Origin: Parabacteroides merdae ATCC 43184
GTDB lineage: Bacteria; Bacteroidota; Bacteroidia; Bacteroidales; Tannerellaceae
DNA length: 64,000 nt
Assembly: GCF_025151215.1 (NCBI RefSeq)
Contig: NZ_CP102286.1
Coordinates: forward strand, 1,054,001-1,118,000
Direction: 5' to 3'
Under the pieces are notes generated by a model, which did not search any database, had not been told where the DNA came from, and saw only the letters and a program-made list of their open reading frames with translations. A program made the translations under genes and the position numbers. Shown here piece by piece: positions 28,264 to 38,175 of the stretch; position 1 is the stretch's first letter, and each line of letters opens with the position of its first letter.

Positions 28264-29487
28264 ATGAGACTATTGATGATTGCTACAGGGTATCCGCCTT
28301 ATCTCTTCTCAGAAAATTTGTGTAATGGAAAATTAGTAATGGCCTTGCTGCAAGCAGGGATTGAAGTGGATGTTATTTCACGTATCGATGAAGGTCCTTC
28401 ATACGGAACTGATTGGACGGAACCATGGAACATGCTTAAACCGACGGCTCATACTATCACTTATGAATCGGGGAATAGAATCCAACAATTTGCGGATGTC
28501 GTTTATTCAGGTTTAATAATGGGAGGAAGTTTTGTGCCCGGTGTACGCTGGATGCGACGCGCTTATGAAAAAGCAGTTGAACTCATATCAACCAATCAAT
28601 ATGATGCGATTTTAACCCGATCTCCTAATGATACAGCACATTTCATTGGCGAAAAGTTAAAAAAGAAAACAGGGATTAAATGGATTGCCAACTGGAATGA
28701 CCCCGCCGCACCAATATGGCCTGGATTATATAAACATGATTATACAGCCAAAGAGCAGAAACGGAAAATGATAGAGACGGCCCGGTTACTTAAATCTGCT
28801 GATATTAATACGTTTCCGTCAGATAGCCTTAGGCAGCATTTTGTAACATTCTTCCCATTTTTGAAAAAACAAAAGACTATAGCAATACCACATATTGGCT
28901 TGTGCCAGAATTTTTGGCCTCTATCAGTTCAAAGAACTAATGATTGCAAGTTAAAGTTGCTCCATTCCGGCAATCTTTCAGTGGAACGTAATCCAGAGAC
29001 TACTTTTCAGGCTTTACGTTACGTTATTGATAGTGGTTTTACTAGTTTGGAGTTTCACATAATGGGCCATATCAATGATTATACATCACAATTAATAAAG
29101 AAATACAGTCTTCAGGATTACGTAAAATGTATCGGTAGTTTTTCATATATGGAAGCATTATCTAAAATGCAAACTTATGACATCTTAGTACTTCTCGAAG
29201 CCAGATTGGAAAAAGGTATTTTCTTTGCAAGTAAATTCACAGATTATCTGCAAACCGGGTTACCGATTTTGGCGATTTCCCCAGCTAATGGATTTGCAGT
29301 AGATATGCTACTAAATCAAGAAGGTGAATTTTTAGCCGATAATCAGAGCGTTGATTCCATTGTTTCCTCCTTAAATAAAATAATTGCAAGATGGGAAAAA
29401 GGCGTACTTGCCGATTGTGCCTCCAAAAAACTATATGAAAAAGTCTCTCCTGAGGCAGTAGTTAAACTATACAAAACTTTAATTTAA
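28264..29487 (+). CDS. Glycosyltransferase, GT4-like
   Basis: 407 residues with the two Rossmann-like halves of GT-B enzymes. The N-terminal part has ATGYPPYLFSENLCNGKLV and IKWIANWNDPAAP, and the C-terminal part has LLHSGNLSVERNPETTFQAL, then the sequence around DILVLLEARLEKGIFFASK in place of the usual EX7E. It lacks a signal peptide and acts at the cytoplasmic face. Donor and acceptor are unknown. Confidence 0.8.
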   Translation: MRLLMIATGYPPYLFSENLCNGKLVMALLQAGIEVDVISRIDEGPSYGTDWTEPWNMLKPTAHTITYESGNRIQQFADVVYSGLIMGGSFVPGVRWMRRAYEKAVELISTNQYDAILTRSPNDTAHFIGEKLKKKTGIKWIANWNDPAAPIWPGLYKHDYTAKEQKRKMIETARLLKSADINTFPSDSLRQHFVTFFPFLKKQKTIAIPHIGLCQNFWPLSVQRTNDCKLKLLHSGNLSVERNPETTFQALRYVIDSGFTSLEFHIMGHINDYTSQLIKKYSLQDYVKCIGSFSYMEALSKMQTYDILVLLEARLEKGIFFASKFTDYLQTGLPILAISPANGFAVDMLLNQEGEFLADNQSVDSIVSSLNKIIARWEKGVLADCASKKLYEKVSPEAVVKLYKTLI

Positions 29488-29493
29488 CAAGAA

Positions 29494-30388
29494 ATGCTTG
29501 TCAATTGCAAAGGATACAGATGCGATATTGCCTTATTGCGCATATTGTGCATTGTAGTGGTGGTATTTTTCCATGGGTATGGAATGATGTATGCCAACCA
29601 TTTTTCCGACTGATGTAGCAGAATTATATCGTCAACAATATGAATTGATTAATCAATATGGACTTATTAACTTGGCAATGCCGATGTTTGTCTTTATAAG
29701 CGGTTTCCTTTTTGGAAGACAATTAAAACGTAAGCCGTTGTCGTTAGTTAAAGTTATAAAAGACAAGTTTGTTCGTCTGATGATACCATTCTTTGTCTTT
29801 ACCATATTTTTTATGTTAACAACGAACAGCTTGTCGTGGGAACCGTTTTACCGCTGGACTTACTGGCATTTGTGGTTTCTCCCTATGTTATTTTGGTGTT
29901 TTATTGTTACATATTTGATACATCCGTTTATAATGAACAACAGAGCATGGGTTGCTATTTTAACCCTTTTAGTGCTGTTTGCTATTTCACTGGTAGGAAA
30001 AGTTGTTCCGATGATAATAGGTGTGCATAACGTTCACCTATGGATTTGCTGGTTCGCTTTCGGAACATGGTTCTGTAGTCATGAACATTTAATTACTAAA
30101 GGATTTAGCCAAAAGTTCGTAATTGTCTGTGGAATTAGCATTTATGTGATTATTAGCTATTTTGTTCCATGGGAATATGGAAACAACAACCTGATGGGAA
30201 CAATTGCAACATTAGGAGGAATATTGGCTTTGTGGAGTATGGCAAATATATTATTTCCATTAGATTATTGGGCTATTGAGCATACCACCTTATTCCCTCT
30301 AATATTTTCATTGATGGCATTCATCATTTCATGGGGACTGACATGGCTTTTACTTAAAACTCGTTTTGGTAAATTTCTTATAGGATGA
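29494..30388 (+). pseudogene. Acyltransferase-3 family O-acetyltransferase, frameshifted at a T run
   Basis: The gene starts with MLVNCKGYRCDIALLRILC and VVVVFFHGYGMMYANHF, the first helix and histidine motif of acyltransferase-3 proteins. It stops at TGA after a run of five T (29601-29605). The protein resumes in the +1 frame as TDVAELYRQQYELINQYGLI and continues through helices with FISGFLFGRQLKRKP and WHLWFLPMLFWCF to LKTRFGKFLIG. With four T the frame would read NHFPTDVAEL without a break, giving ~297 residues. Intact relatives acetylate sugars of surface polymers. The 3-prime end overlaps the next gene by 4 bases, as in an active operon. Confidence 0.8.
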
Positions 30389-31101
30389 AAAATTTGCTCC
30401 GTTATGCACATTGTGTATGGTTAAGGATAATGGCGTGTAAAGCGCGAAAGTTTCTACCGGATAGGCATATATTGATTGTTGCTCCTCACCCCGATGACGA
30501 AATAATAGGATGTGGGGGATTGATAGCCCACCTTGTAAAAGAGAATAAAGCACCTCATGTTGTAATCATGACAGGAGGAGAAGGCTCTCATCACGGTTGT
30601 TGTGATACTTCATCAGGTGATATAGTTGCAGCACGTCGCCGACTGACCCGTAATGCTGCTGCCATTGTAGGATTGCCGATTGAGAATATTCACGAGTTGA
30701 ATTATCCCGATGGAGGCATTTCCATGAATAATACGGAAACAGACAGATTGAAAGCGTTGATTGATGAATTGCAACCCGATACAATTTTAGTACCTCATTG
30801 GGGAGAAGGTTGGAGTGACCATATTCAAACTGCTGAAATAGTAAAACAGATAGCCCCCCACTCTGCTAAACTTTGGATGTACTGTGTATGGGTATGGTAC
30901 TATAATGTGTGGCGTGATTTGGATTGGAAAAATGCAGCACAATTGTGTATGACTCCTGCCGAACATCGGATTAAGCTTGATGCTATGGATGCTTATATAC
31001 GCCCTTTGGCACCATGCGGCAAACCGTGGAGCGGAGTGTTGCCGAAAGTGTTTGTAAAGGCGAATAAATGGAATAGAGAACTTTATTTTAGTTTAAAATG
31101 A
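30385..31101 (+). CDS. PIG-L/LmbE family deacetylase
   Basis: 238 residues. The metal site motif APHPDDEIIGCGG (HPDDE) lies near residue 35 and the second ligand region in VPHWGEGWSDHIQTAEIV. Family members remove acetyl groups from N-acetylated sugars. In this locus it could deacetylate a capsule sugar, giving a free amine that would make the polymer zwitterionic together with pyruvyl groups; that is inference. It overlaps both neighbours by 4 bases. Confidence 0.87.
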   Translation: MKNLLRYAHCVWLRIMACKARKFLPDRHILIVAPHPDDEIIGCGGLIAHLVKENKAPHVVIMTGGEGSHHGCCDTSSGDIVAARRRLTRNAAAIVGLPIENIHELNYPDGGISMNNTETDRLKALIDELQPDTILVPHWGEGWSDHIQTAEIVKQIAPHSAKLWMYCVWVWYYNVWRDLDWKNAAQLCMTPAEHRIKLDAMDAYIRPLAPCGKPWSGVLPKVFVKANKWNRELYFSLK

Positions 31102-32198
31102 GTAGATTGCAGCAACAAGCAATTGTTATAGGTGATTCATTTAACAATACGCTTGGTTTAATTCGGAGTCTTGGAGAAGCGAAAGTAGATATCGTTTTGT
31201 TGCTTGTGGGTGACGATCGTCTGTTTGTTTCAAAAAGTAGATATTTGAAAAAATCACAGATTTTCCAAATGGAAACTATTGATGATTGCTTGCCTACGTT
31301 GCTTCGTATTGCGGACAAGACCAAACAACAGACAATCATTTGTACGAATGACATTGCAACCCAATATATAGATGAGTATGAAACAACCCTTTGTTCCCTG
31401 TATATAACTCCAATGAAAGGAAGACATTTAGGAAACCTACTGAATAAAGATGAACAATGCCGTTTAGCCGAAAATTGCGGCTTAACAATACCACAATCAA
31501 TCATCTATAATCGCAACGAAGATTTCCCTACTGTTTCATACCCAATATTAATGAAGCCGGCCAATAGCAATACAGGAGAAAAATCTGATATACATATTTG
31601 CTACTGCCAAAAAGATGTCAATAAAGCACTTTCTGCAACATCTACTTGCAACCAATTCATTATCCAAAAGTTTATTGAAAAAGAATACGAAATAAACCTC
31701 ATCGGTGTCAGTACCGTTAATGGCGTATATATTCCTGGAGGAATTCGGAAAATTCGCCATTATCCTACAATCTATAGCCCATGCTCTTTTGGAGTATTCC
31801 AATCGGTAGAAAACTTGAATGTAGATGTTCATTCGATATTAAAATTAATGCAACATGTAGGGTATCATGGACCATTCAGTGTGGAATTATTACATAAGAA
31901 TGCAAAAAATTATTTTATGGAAGTCAATTTCCGTCATGATGGTCTTGCCTATGCCGCTACCGCGAGTGGTGTGAATCTTCCTGCAATGCTGTTCAACAGC
32001 CAAACTGTTCCTATGACAGTTAACAACACATACATGATGGATTTATCAACAGACTATTGTCATGTCAAGGATGGTACCTTATCGCGTAAATATTGGTTTT
32101 ATGATTTCAGGAAAACAAAATGCCAATTGAATTTCAATCGTCACGATTTAATGCCTACTATATATTATTATGTGAATAAAATAATGAAACATATATGA
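31098..32198 (+). CDS. ATP-grasp family ligase
   Basis: 366 residues. The N-terminal Rossmann-like domain starts AIVIGDSFNNTLGLIRSLGE. An ATP-grasp core follows: YPILMKPANSNTGEKSD, NQFIIQKFIEKEYEINLI and the Mg ligands in FMEVNFRHDGLAYAATASG (usually ExNxR). ATP-grasp enzymes join a carboxylate to an amine or thiol through an acyl phosphate. Next to a deacetylase that would expose an amine, it could attach an amino acid or other acid to the sugar; this is an inference from gene order. Confidence 0.8.
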   Translation: MSRLQQQAIVIGDSFNNTLGLIRSLGEAKVDIVLLLVGDDRLFVSKSRYLKKSQIFQMETIDDCLPTLLRIADKTKQQTIICTNDIATQYIDEYETTLCSLYITPMKGRHLGNLLNKDEQCRLAENCGLTIPQSIIYNRNEDFPTVSYPILMKPANSNTGEKSDIHICYCQKDVNKALSATSTCNQFIIQKFIEKEYEINLIGVSTVNGVYIPGGIRKIRHYPTIYSPCSFGVFQSVENLNVDVHSILKLMQHVGYHGPFSVELLHKNAKNYFMEVNFRHDGLAYAATASGVNLPAMLFNSQTVPMTVNNTYMMDLSTDYCHVKDGTLSRKYWFYDFRKTKCQLNFNRHDLMPTIYYYVNKIMKHI

Positions 32199-33157
32199 AC
32201 CCTATTATTAGTCTTATAGCTCCAGCTTACAACGTGGAAAAGTACATTGAAGCATGTGTACATAGTTGCGAGAATCAGGATTTACCACGAGATAGCTATG
32301 AAATCATTATCGTAAATGATGGAAGTACTGATTCTACTTATTCTACAATTGAGAGGTTGTCAGGTGTTTACGAAAATATAAGAATTGTTACGCAGAAGAA
32401 TCAAGGATTGTCAGTTGCCCGTAATAATGGTTTCAAATTAGCACGAGGTAAATATGTATGGTTTATTGATTCTGATGATTGCATTTCTTCCAATTGTCTC
32501 GGAAAATGTTTAGAGATTATGGAAAGAGATGATTTGGATGCTTTGGTCGTTGCTCCTTCAGTTCCGTTTAGGGAGATATTTCCTTACAAATTCGATTCAG
32601 AAGCGGACGTGTCAAAAGTTTATGATGGAGAAAGTTTTTTATTAGATAGTGGCTTTTTTGTTGTCGGAGCATGGTGCTATATATTTAAGCGTCAGTTTTG
32701 GCACAACAATAATTTTGAGTTTTATCCTGGAATATCATACGAGGATACTCAACTTATTCCATGGGCAATTGCTCATTGCATGCGAATTGCCGGGTTGATC
32801 AAGTTCAGTTGTTATGATTATATCCAAAGAAATGGTTCAATAATGAACTCGCCTGTCAATCAACACAAGATAAAAAGTATAGCTATGATTGTAAATTCAT
32901 ATCTTGATTATTCGGCTCAAATAAGCTCAGAACGACTTAAGAATTATTTTTTAGAGAATTCAACGAGGCAATATATTTCAGGTATCAAGATGTCGGTACA
33001 AAGCGAAAGAGGGGATGTAAATGTATTCCTAAATTACATACGGAAATATCCAACAAAAGTAGGTAAATTTCCTTATAGCTTGTATCAGCTGTTTGTTCTT
33101 AAATATCCTCTGATTTTTGCAAAATTATTAAGACTCTTGAAAAAATATGATTCGTGA
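32195..33157 (+). CDS. Glycosyltransferase family 2 protein
   Basis: 320 residues. The GT-A fold motifs are at the N-terminus: ISLIAPAYNVEKYIEACVHS, IIVNDGSTDST, ARNNGFKLARGKYVWFIDSD with the DSDD metal site. The C-terminal ~120 residues are helical. It overlaps the ATP-grasp gene and the start of the next gene. Donor sugar unknown. Confidence 0.9.
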   Translation: MNPIISLIAPAYNVEKYIEACVHSCENQDLPRDSYEIIIVNDGSTDSTYSTIERLSGVYENIRIVTQKNQGLSVARNNGFKLARGKYVWFIDSDDCISSNCLGKCLEIMERDDLDALVVAPSVPFREIFPYKFDSEADVSKVYDGESFLLDSGFFVVGAWCYIFKRQFWHNNNFEFYPGISYEDTQLIPWAIAHCMRIAGLIKFSCYDYIQRNGSIMNSPVNQHKIKSIAMIVNSYLDYSAQISSERLKNYFLENSTRQYISGIKMSVQSERGDVNVFLNYIRKYPTKVGKFPYSLYQLFVLKYPLIFAKLLRLLKKYDS

Positions 33158-34148
33158 ACGTCAGACTTATATTGATGTCCTTCGTATGACATGTATGATA
33201 TGTGTCATAAGTTTTCATATATTTGGTAGGTTGGATGATCTTTTTCGTGATTCATTCTTAGATAAATCTGCTATACTCTATGGTAGTGCAATATTGGTTC
33301 AAATTTCAGTAGCAATGTTTATGTTCCTTGCAGGATATTGTTATCGGAAACCACAGAGAAAAGATGTTTTAATGTTTTTGTTAAAAAAATAAAAAGGTTG
33401 CTGATCCCTTATCTCGTTTTTTCATGCTTGATAATGTTTAGCACTGGTTTCTTTGATGTGGGTGAACTGTTCGGAGGGGGATTTTATCATTTATGGTTTC
33501 TTACAGCATTATTTTGGTGTTTCATGTTTTCAATGTGTATTGATTATTCCCATCCAAATTCTTTATTATTACTCCCAATTTCTTTAATACTTATAGCAAT
33601 TCATTTGCCAAACTTATTTGGATTACAAGATTTTGTTAAGTGGTATTTTTATTTTGTAGTTGGTGCATTGATGCACTCTTATAATAGTTTAGAGACTTTT
33701 ATAAGCAAGAATATTACTTGTATAATCTGCTTGATTATAGCCATCGGAATATTTGTTTTCACCCCTGCTCTAAAATATAGAGAAGGTTCAATAATCCATG
33801 CAATAGCAACTTGTTTGCTCATTTGTATTCTATTCTGCTTGGTAAAGAAACGTTGGAATAACAAACAAGGATTAAAAGTCAACGCGGCTTTTATATATGT
33901 TGTTGGGAATTCTTCAATGGGCATTTACATCTTCCATTTCTGGGTGTTGATATTTATGCTTTCTTCTACGTCAATCAGACTCTTTCATTTAAATAAGTTA
34001 GTAGAACATGTTTCCTATCCTTTTGGCAGGAAGCTTGATAATTGTAAATTTTCTGATAAGTTTTGTTCTTACAGTGCTTCTAAAAAAGACTCGCTGCGGC
34101 TGCTGGCTGTTGGGAGAAAATTATATAAATAATTTGCTAAATAAATGA
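33147..34148 (+). pseudogene. Second acyltransferase-3 O-acetyltransferase, split at A7 and again near 34011
   Basis: The frame starts RERQTYIDVLRMTCMICVIS and FHIFGRL, and ends at a TAA after FLLKK. The stop follows directly on A7 (33383-33389), arranged as A AAA AAA in the zero frame. A -1 shift there reads straight on into IKRLLIPYLVFSCLIM and seven or more further helices. Near 34011 a second shift is needed to reach LLAGSLIIVNFLISFVLTVL and the proper end NNLLNK, whose TGA overlaps the next gene as ATGA. That overlap shows the original end of the gene. Both breaks are at short homopolymers. Confidence 0.8.
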
Positions 34149-35263
34149 ATGTATTAGTATGTATCCCTTGCCTGATGACAGGAGGAACAGAAATTCAGAC
34201 ACTCAATTTGGTGAAGGCCCTTATCACCGCAGAGCATAAAGTGACAACAGTCTGCTATTTTGAACATTCTACAAACATGGTGGAACGTTATAAGCAAGCT
34301 GGAAGCAACGTATGCTTATTGAGTCCTGATGGGAAAAGACCTGTGGGGATAACAAACACGGTTATTCTCCTGTATAAGGGATTGCACCGTGTATTGAGGG
34401 AAGTAAAACCCGATGTGGTACATGTGCAGTACATGGCACCGGGCGCCATCCCTATTATCATATTACGTCTGTTAGGCATCAAGCGCATAGTAGCGACGGC
34501 TCATACGGCTGCCGACATCTATCTTTCTTTGCGATTATTACACTTCGTTTCGCGATATATACTTACAGCATTTCAATGTATTACAGAACGAGCAGAGAAT
34601 TCGTTCTTCGGAAATTCGCAAATGTATAAAGCTGAAATGAAGTTAACCCGACATGGCAATCATTTTACCATTTACAATAACTTGCCACCTTATATTTCCA
34701 TAGCCAATAAAGAACAACGAATCGGCAAAGTGATAACCATAGGAGTTGTAAGCCGCCTGGAGCCTATCAAGGGAATGGACTTGGTAGTGCCTGCTTTTGC
34801 AAAAATTCATGCCATGAATCCAAATACGCGCTTGTTGGTAGTGGGTGATGGCTCGCTATGTCCACTAATGGAGCAACAGAAGAATGATGCCGGATTGAAT
34901 GAAGTCGTTAAGTTTGCAGGCGTACAACCACAGGAGGCTTTGCAAGCGTATTATGACAGCATAGACATACTGTTGATGCCTTCGCGCAGCGAAGGATTCG
35001 GACTGACTGCAATAGAAGGAATGGCACGGGGATGTGTAGTGGTTGCGGCAAATACCGGAGGATTACCGGAAGTGGTAAGTGATGGTAAGGTAGGTTTGTT
35101 GCATGAACCGGAATCATCGGATTCGCTTGCAGAAAAAGCCATACGGCTTGTAAATGACAGGGAATTGCTTATGACCATGAAACAGAATGCCATCGGTCAT
35201 GTAGCAAGATTTTCATTTGCACATTATTCTGAATTAATCAATAACTTGTATTCGAAATTGTAA
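34145..35263 (+). CDS. Glycosyltransferase, GT4 family
   Basis: 372 residues, GT-B fold. N-terminus NVLVCIPCLMTGGTEIQTLN with the glycine-rich loop. Donor-binding half: GVVSRLEPIKGMDLVVPAFA, VVGDGSLCPLMEQQ and the E-x7-E motif in PSRSEGFGLTAIEGMARG. The family uses NDP-sugars and retains the anomeric configuration. The specific sugar cannot be read from the sequence. Confidence 0.9.
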   Translation: MNVLVCIPCLMTGGTEIQTLNLVKALITAEHKVTTVCYFEHSTNMVERYKQAGSNVCLLSPDGKRPVGITNTVILLYKGLHRVLREVKPDVVHVQYMAPGAIPIIILRLLGIKRIVATAHTAADIYLSLRLLHFVSRYILTAFQCITERAENSFFGNSQMYKAEMKLTRHGNHFTIYNNLPPYISIANKEQRIGKVITIGVVSRLEPIKGMDLVVPAFAKIHAMNPNTRLLVVGDGSLCPLMEQQKNDAGLNEVVKFAGVQPQEALQAYYDSIDILLMPSRSEGFGLTAIEGMARGCVVVAANTGGLPEVVSDGKVGLLHEPESSDSLAEKAIRLVNDRELLMTMKQNAIGHVARFSFAHYSELINNLYSKL

Positions 35264-35265
35264 TT

Positions 35266-36582
35266 ATGGCTATTGTCATTAACGCAATAATCACGGTCAT
35301 ACTTCTGTACTATGCCTATAAGTATGCTTCCGGTGGCACAATGATCATAAAACATCCGTTTAAGGTTGGCGAATATTATGAATGCAACAACAATTTGTCG
35401 TTTATGATATTCAGTGTAATGACGGCAATGGTGTTTTTAGGACCACTATCACTGGTGAAATATGCTATATGGATATTCTTCATGTTGTTGATGTCACGCC
35501 GATGGGTCAAGAAATGGGATGGTGTGATGACGATATACCTGATTTTCATATTATGGAATCTATATACGCTTACCTATTCTCACTATATCTTTCAAGGCTG
35601 GATGATGATTGTCAAATTTTGCCTACCAATACTCTATTTCTGGGTGGGGTATAATGCCGTAAAGGAGGAGCTTGACTTGTGGGTGTTCTTGAAGCGTACA
35701 GTACTAATCTGTGTAATCTATTCATTTCTGATAGGTGGAGTATCTGCTAAGTTGATTAGTCCACTTTATGGGTTTCTTTGTTTTGGAACCGGAGGAACAT
35801 TCGTTGCATACGCTTCTTTGGCAGACTTTTATGCAATACTGATAGGTATTCCCGTAATGCTGTATATTTTTACGTCTGAAAGGAAATTTTTATATGCAGC
35901 AGGTCTGTTGTTTTTATCATCGATATTGGAGAGTGTGCGAACAGGTATCGGCGCATCCATTCTTGGTCTTTCACTTCTGTTTTTAGCCTATAAAAAAGGA
36001 CGGGCTGTTCCAGCCGTGATGCTTTTGATAGCACTCTTTGTTGGCTCCGTATTCTTTGTCAAACCCGTAAAAGATAAAATGTTTGGCAAACAGGCTGAAA
36101 CCGTTACAATCAGTAATGTAGGCAAGGCTAAAATCGAAACTAGCGGACGCGAATACATGTGGAAAAGGATAATGAATCACTGCTACAATCCAAATCCCAC
36201 GTTCGGTAGTGGTTGTGGTGGTGCGTTGGGATGGCTGAAGGACATAAACAGTAAGGGAGGATTGGTTCTTATTCATTCTGATTGGGTGCAGATGATGTCG
36301 GAATCAGGCAATATTGGTTTGTGTCTCTATATTTTGTTTGCCGTATTCATGTTGTTTAAAGTGCTGGCCATCACATGGAGGTATAGGAACAATAAGATGT
36401 TGACACTCTTGGGCGGCACAACCGTAGGAGCCTTTGCCGCCTGTTTCTTTTGCATGGGATTTGACAATGTCATCACATACGCCCAACAAGGCTATGTACT
36501 GCCGTTTATGCTGTTCGGCATATTCCTTAAGACAATTGACTTGACTGAAAACGGAGAATTTGAAGAAGAAATAATTCCATAA
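35266..36582 (+). CDS. O-antigen/capsule polymerase-type membrane protein (Wzy-like)
   Basis: 438 residues with 10-12 predicted membrane helices and a long periplasmic loop around residues 255-335 that contains TSGREYMWKRIMNHCYNPNP and HSDWVQMMSESGNIGL. The SGR and H-x-D/H patterns in this loop are typical of the O-antigen ligase/polymerase superfamily. It is the only such protein in the locus, so it is the best candidate for the Wzy polymerase that joins repeat units. Confidence 0.82.
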   Translation: MAIVINAIITVILLYYAYKYASGGTMIIKHPFKVGEYYECNNNLSFMIFSVMTAMVFLGPLSLVKYAIWIFFMLLMSRRWVKKWDGVMTIYLIFILWNLYTLTYSHYIFQGWMMIVKFCLPILYFWVGYNAVKEELDLWVFLKRTVLICVIYSFLIGGVSAKLISPLYGFLCFGTGGTFVAYASLADFYAILIGIPVMLYIFTSERKFLYAAGLLFLSSILESVRTGIGASILGLSLLFLAYKKGRAVPAVMLLIALFVGSVFFVKPVKDKMFGKQAETVTISNVGKAKIETSGREYMWKRIMNHCYNPNPTFGSGCGGALGWLKDINSKGGLVLIHSDWVQMMSESGNIGLCLYILFAVFMLFKVLAITWRYRNNKMLTLLGGTTVGAFAACFFCMGFDNVITYAQQGYVLPFMLFGIFLKTIDLTENGEFEEEIIP

Positions 36583-36594
36583 TATGTTGAATTA

Positions 36595-37566
36595 ATGATA
36601 TCTGTTGTTATACCTTTATATAATAAGGAAAAGAGCATTGCGCAGACACTGGAATGCGTGCTTAATCAGACGTACAAGGATTTTGAGGTAATTGTAGTGG
36701 ATGATGGCAGTAAGGATAATAGTGCTGCTATTGTGGCACAATTCACAGACACACGAATCCATTTAATCCGACAAGAGAATGGAGGTGTCAGTGCTGCCCG
36801 AAACAGAGGAATAGAAGAGGCTCAGGGAAAATATGTGGCATTCCTTGATGCTGATGACGTATGGCTGACAGATCACCTTGAAAGCCTTGTAAATCTGATT
36901 AGACAATATTCCCAGTGCAGGGCATGGTCCTCAAACTATGTCAATAACATAAATGGTACAGATTATAATATTATTCTGAATAAAATACCATTTAAAGGAG
37001 AAAGTGGAATTTTAACTAATTATTTTGAAATATGCAGTTGTTCCCATCCACCAGTTTGCAGCATTACAACATGTGTAGAAAAGTCCTTATTGAAGGAAAT
37101 AGGTGGTTTTCCCGTTGGCATTACCTCCGGCGAGGACTTGCTTACGTGGGCAAGAATTGCAATAAAAACCGACTGGGCATATACAAAGAAAGCGACAGCA
37201 GTTTATATGATGCCAGCTACAAATTCATTTACAGAAAGGCCAACTCGCCCAAATGATGAAGGAGACCCTGTTTGCGATGGACTGAAATTATTACTGAAAA
37301 CGGAGTATTCAAAAAAACATGAATTGAGGCATTTCATAGGTCGTTTCTACAAAATGAAGGCTAGTACGAACTTGCGGTATGGTGATAGGTGGAAGACCAT
37401 TTGTGAATGTATGAAGTCACTTGTTTATAGGCCGTTTGCGAAAGAAACTTATCCTATATTGCTTCTTGCCTTGATGCCAGGATTTATTCAGAGAAGGATT
37501 TTCACCATCCATTCTTATGATAAAGTAGCTGATATTAAAGATGTAAAAAAACTAATAGGGAGGTAA
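36595..37566 (+). CDS. Glycosyltransferase family 2 protein
   Basis: 323 residues. GT-A motifs: ISVVIPLYNKEKSIAQTLEC, VIVVDDGSKDNSAAIV, ARNRGIEEAQGKYVAFLDAD with DADD, and SGEDLLTWARIA as the downstream acidic motif. It is a cytoplasmic inverting transferase. It is preceded by 12 untranslated bases and followed by an 85-base gap. Confidence 0.9.
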   Translation: MISVVIPLYNKEKSIAQTLECVLNQTYKDFEVIVVDDGSKDNSAAIVAQFTDTRIHLIRQENGGVSAARNRGIEEAQGKYVAFLDADDVWLTDHLESLVNLIRQYSQCRAWSSNYVNNINGTDYNIILNKIPFKGESGILTNYFEICSCSHPPVCSITTCVEKSLLKEIGGFPVGITSGEDLLTWARIAIKTDWAYTKKATAVYMMPATNSFTERPTRPNDEGDPVCDGLKLLLKTEYSKKHELRHFIGRFYKMKASTNLRYGDRWKTICECMKSLVYRPFAKETYPILLLALMPGFIQRRIFTIHSYDKVADIKDVKKLIGR

Positions 37567-37651
37567 ACATGGGCTTTTCGCATTTAGTTATTCATTGTCT
37601 GAATACAATGGAATTAATGTTTTAAAATGAGATAAACGATTAGTATAAAAT

Positions 37652-38175
37652 ATGAGTTACATGAACAGAATATGGTATTATGTATTTCGTTGGTATGCTG
37701 TAGCAATAAAGCTGATTGCCAGAAGGGGGTATGACAAATGGATTGTAAGAGCCCATAAGAAAGCGGGTGTCATTTTTATTGGAAGTCCGGAATACATTGA
37801 CTCACATTCGCATTTAGACCCATCTGGAGGATTGACCATAATGGGGGGGTAGTTATTTTTACTAATGTGATAATCCTTACACATGATTGGTCTTTTCTAA
37901 AAGGGTTGATAGCTATCAATAAGGTTAATGAATGTATTTCTTCATTTCATGCTCTTGCTTATAATGGCGTCAGCATTGGAGAAAATAGTTTCATCGGTGC
38001 TGGAGCCGTGATTTTACCTGGTACCAAGATTGGAAAATTTTGTATCATTGGAGCCGGATCTGTAGTGAAAGGGAATATTCCTGATTATTCTATTGTGGTC
38101 GGTAATCCTTGCAAGATTATCAATGACACGCGAAAGTTTGGGGAAAAATTTTTAGTTCGGTCGAAAGAATCATGA
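37652..38175 (+). pseudogene. Left-handed beta-helix acetyltransferase split at a G7 run
   Basis: The first frame reads MSYMNRIWYYVFRWYAVAIK to [11 protein letters not shown] and ends at a TAG directly after G7 (37843-37849), set as G GGG GGG in the zero frame. The second frame, reached by a -1 shift or by G8, reads [20 protein letters not shown]. It has the hexapeptide repeats [20 protein letters not shown] and [16 protein letters not shown] at the end. The joined protein (~174 residues) is a CatB/WcaF-type O-acetyltransferase with the catalytic histidine in THDW. The stop overlaps the next gene, which supports the joined reading. Confidence 0.82.
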
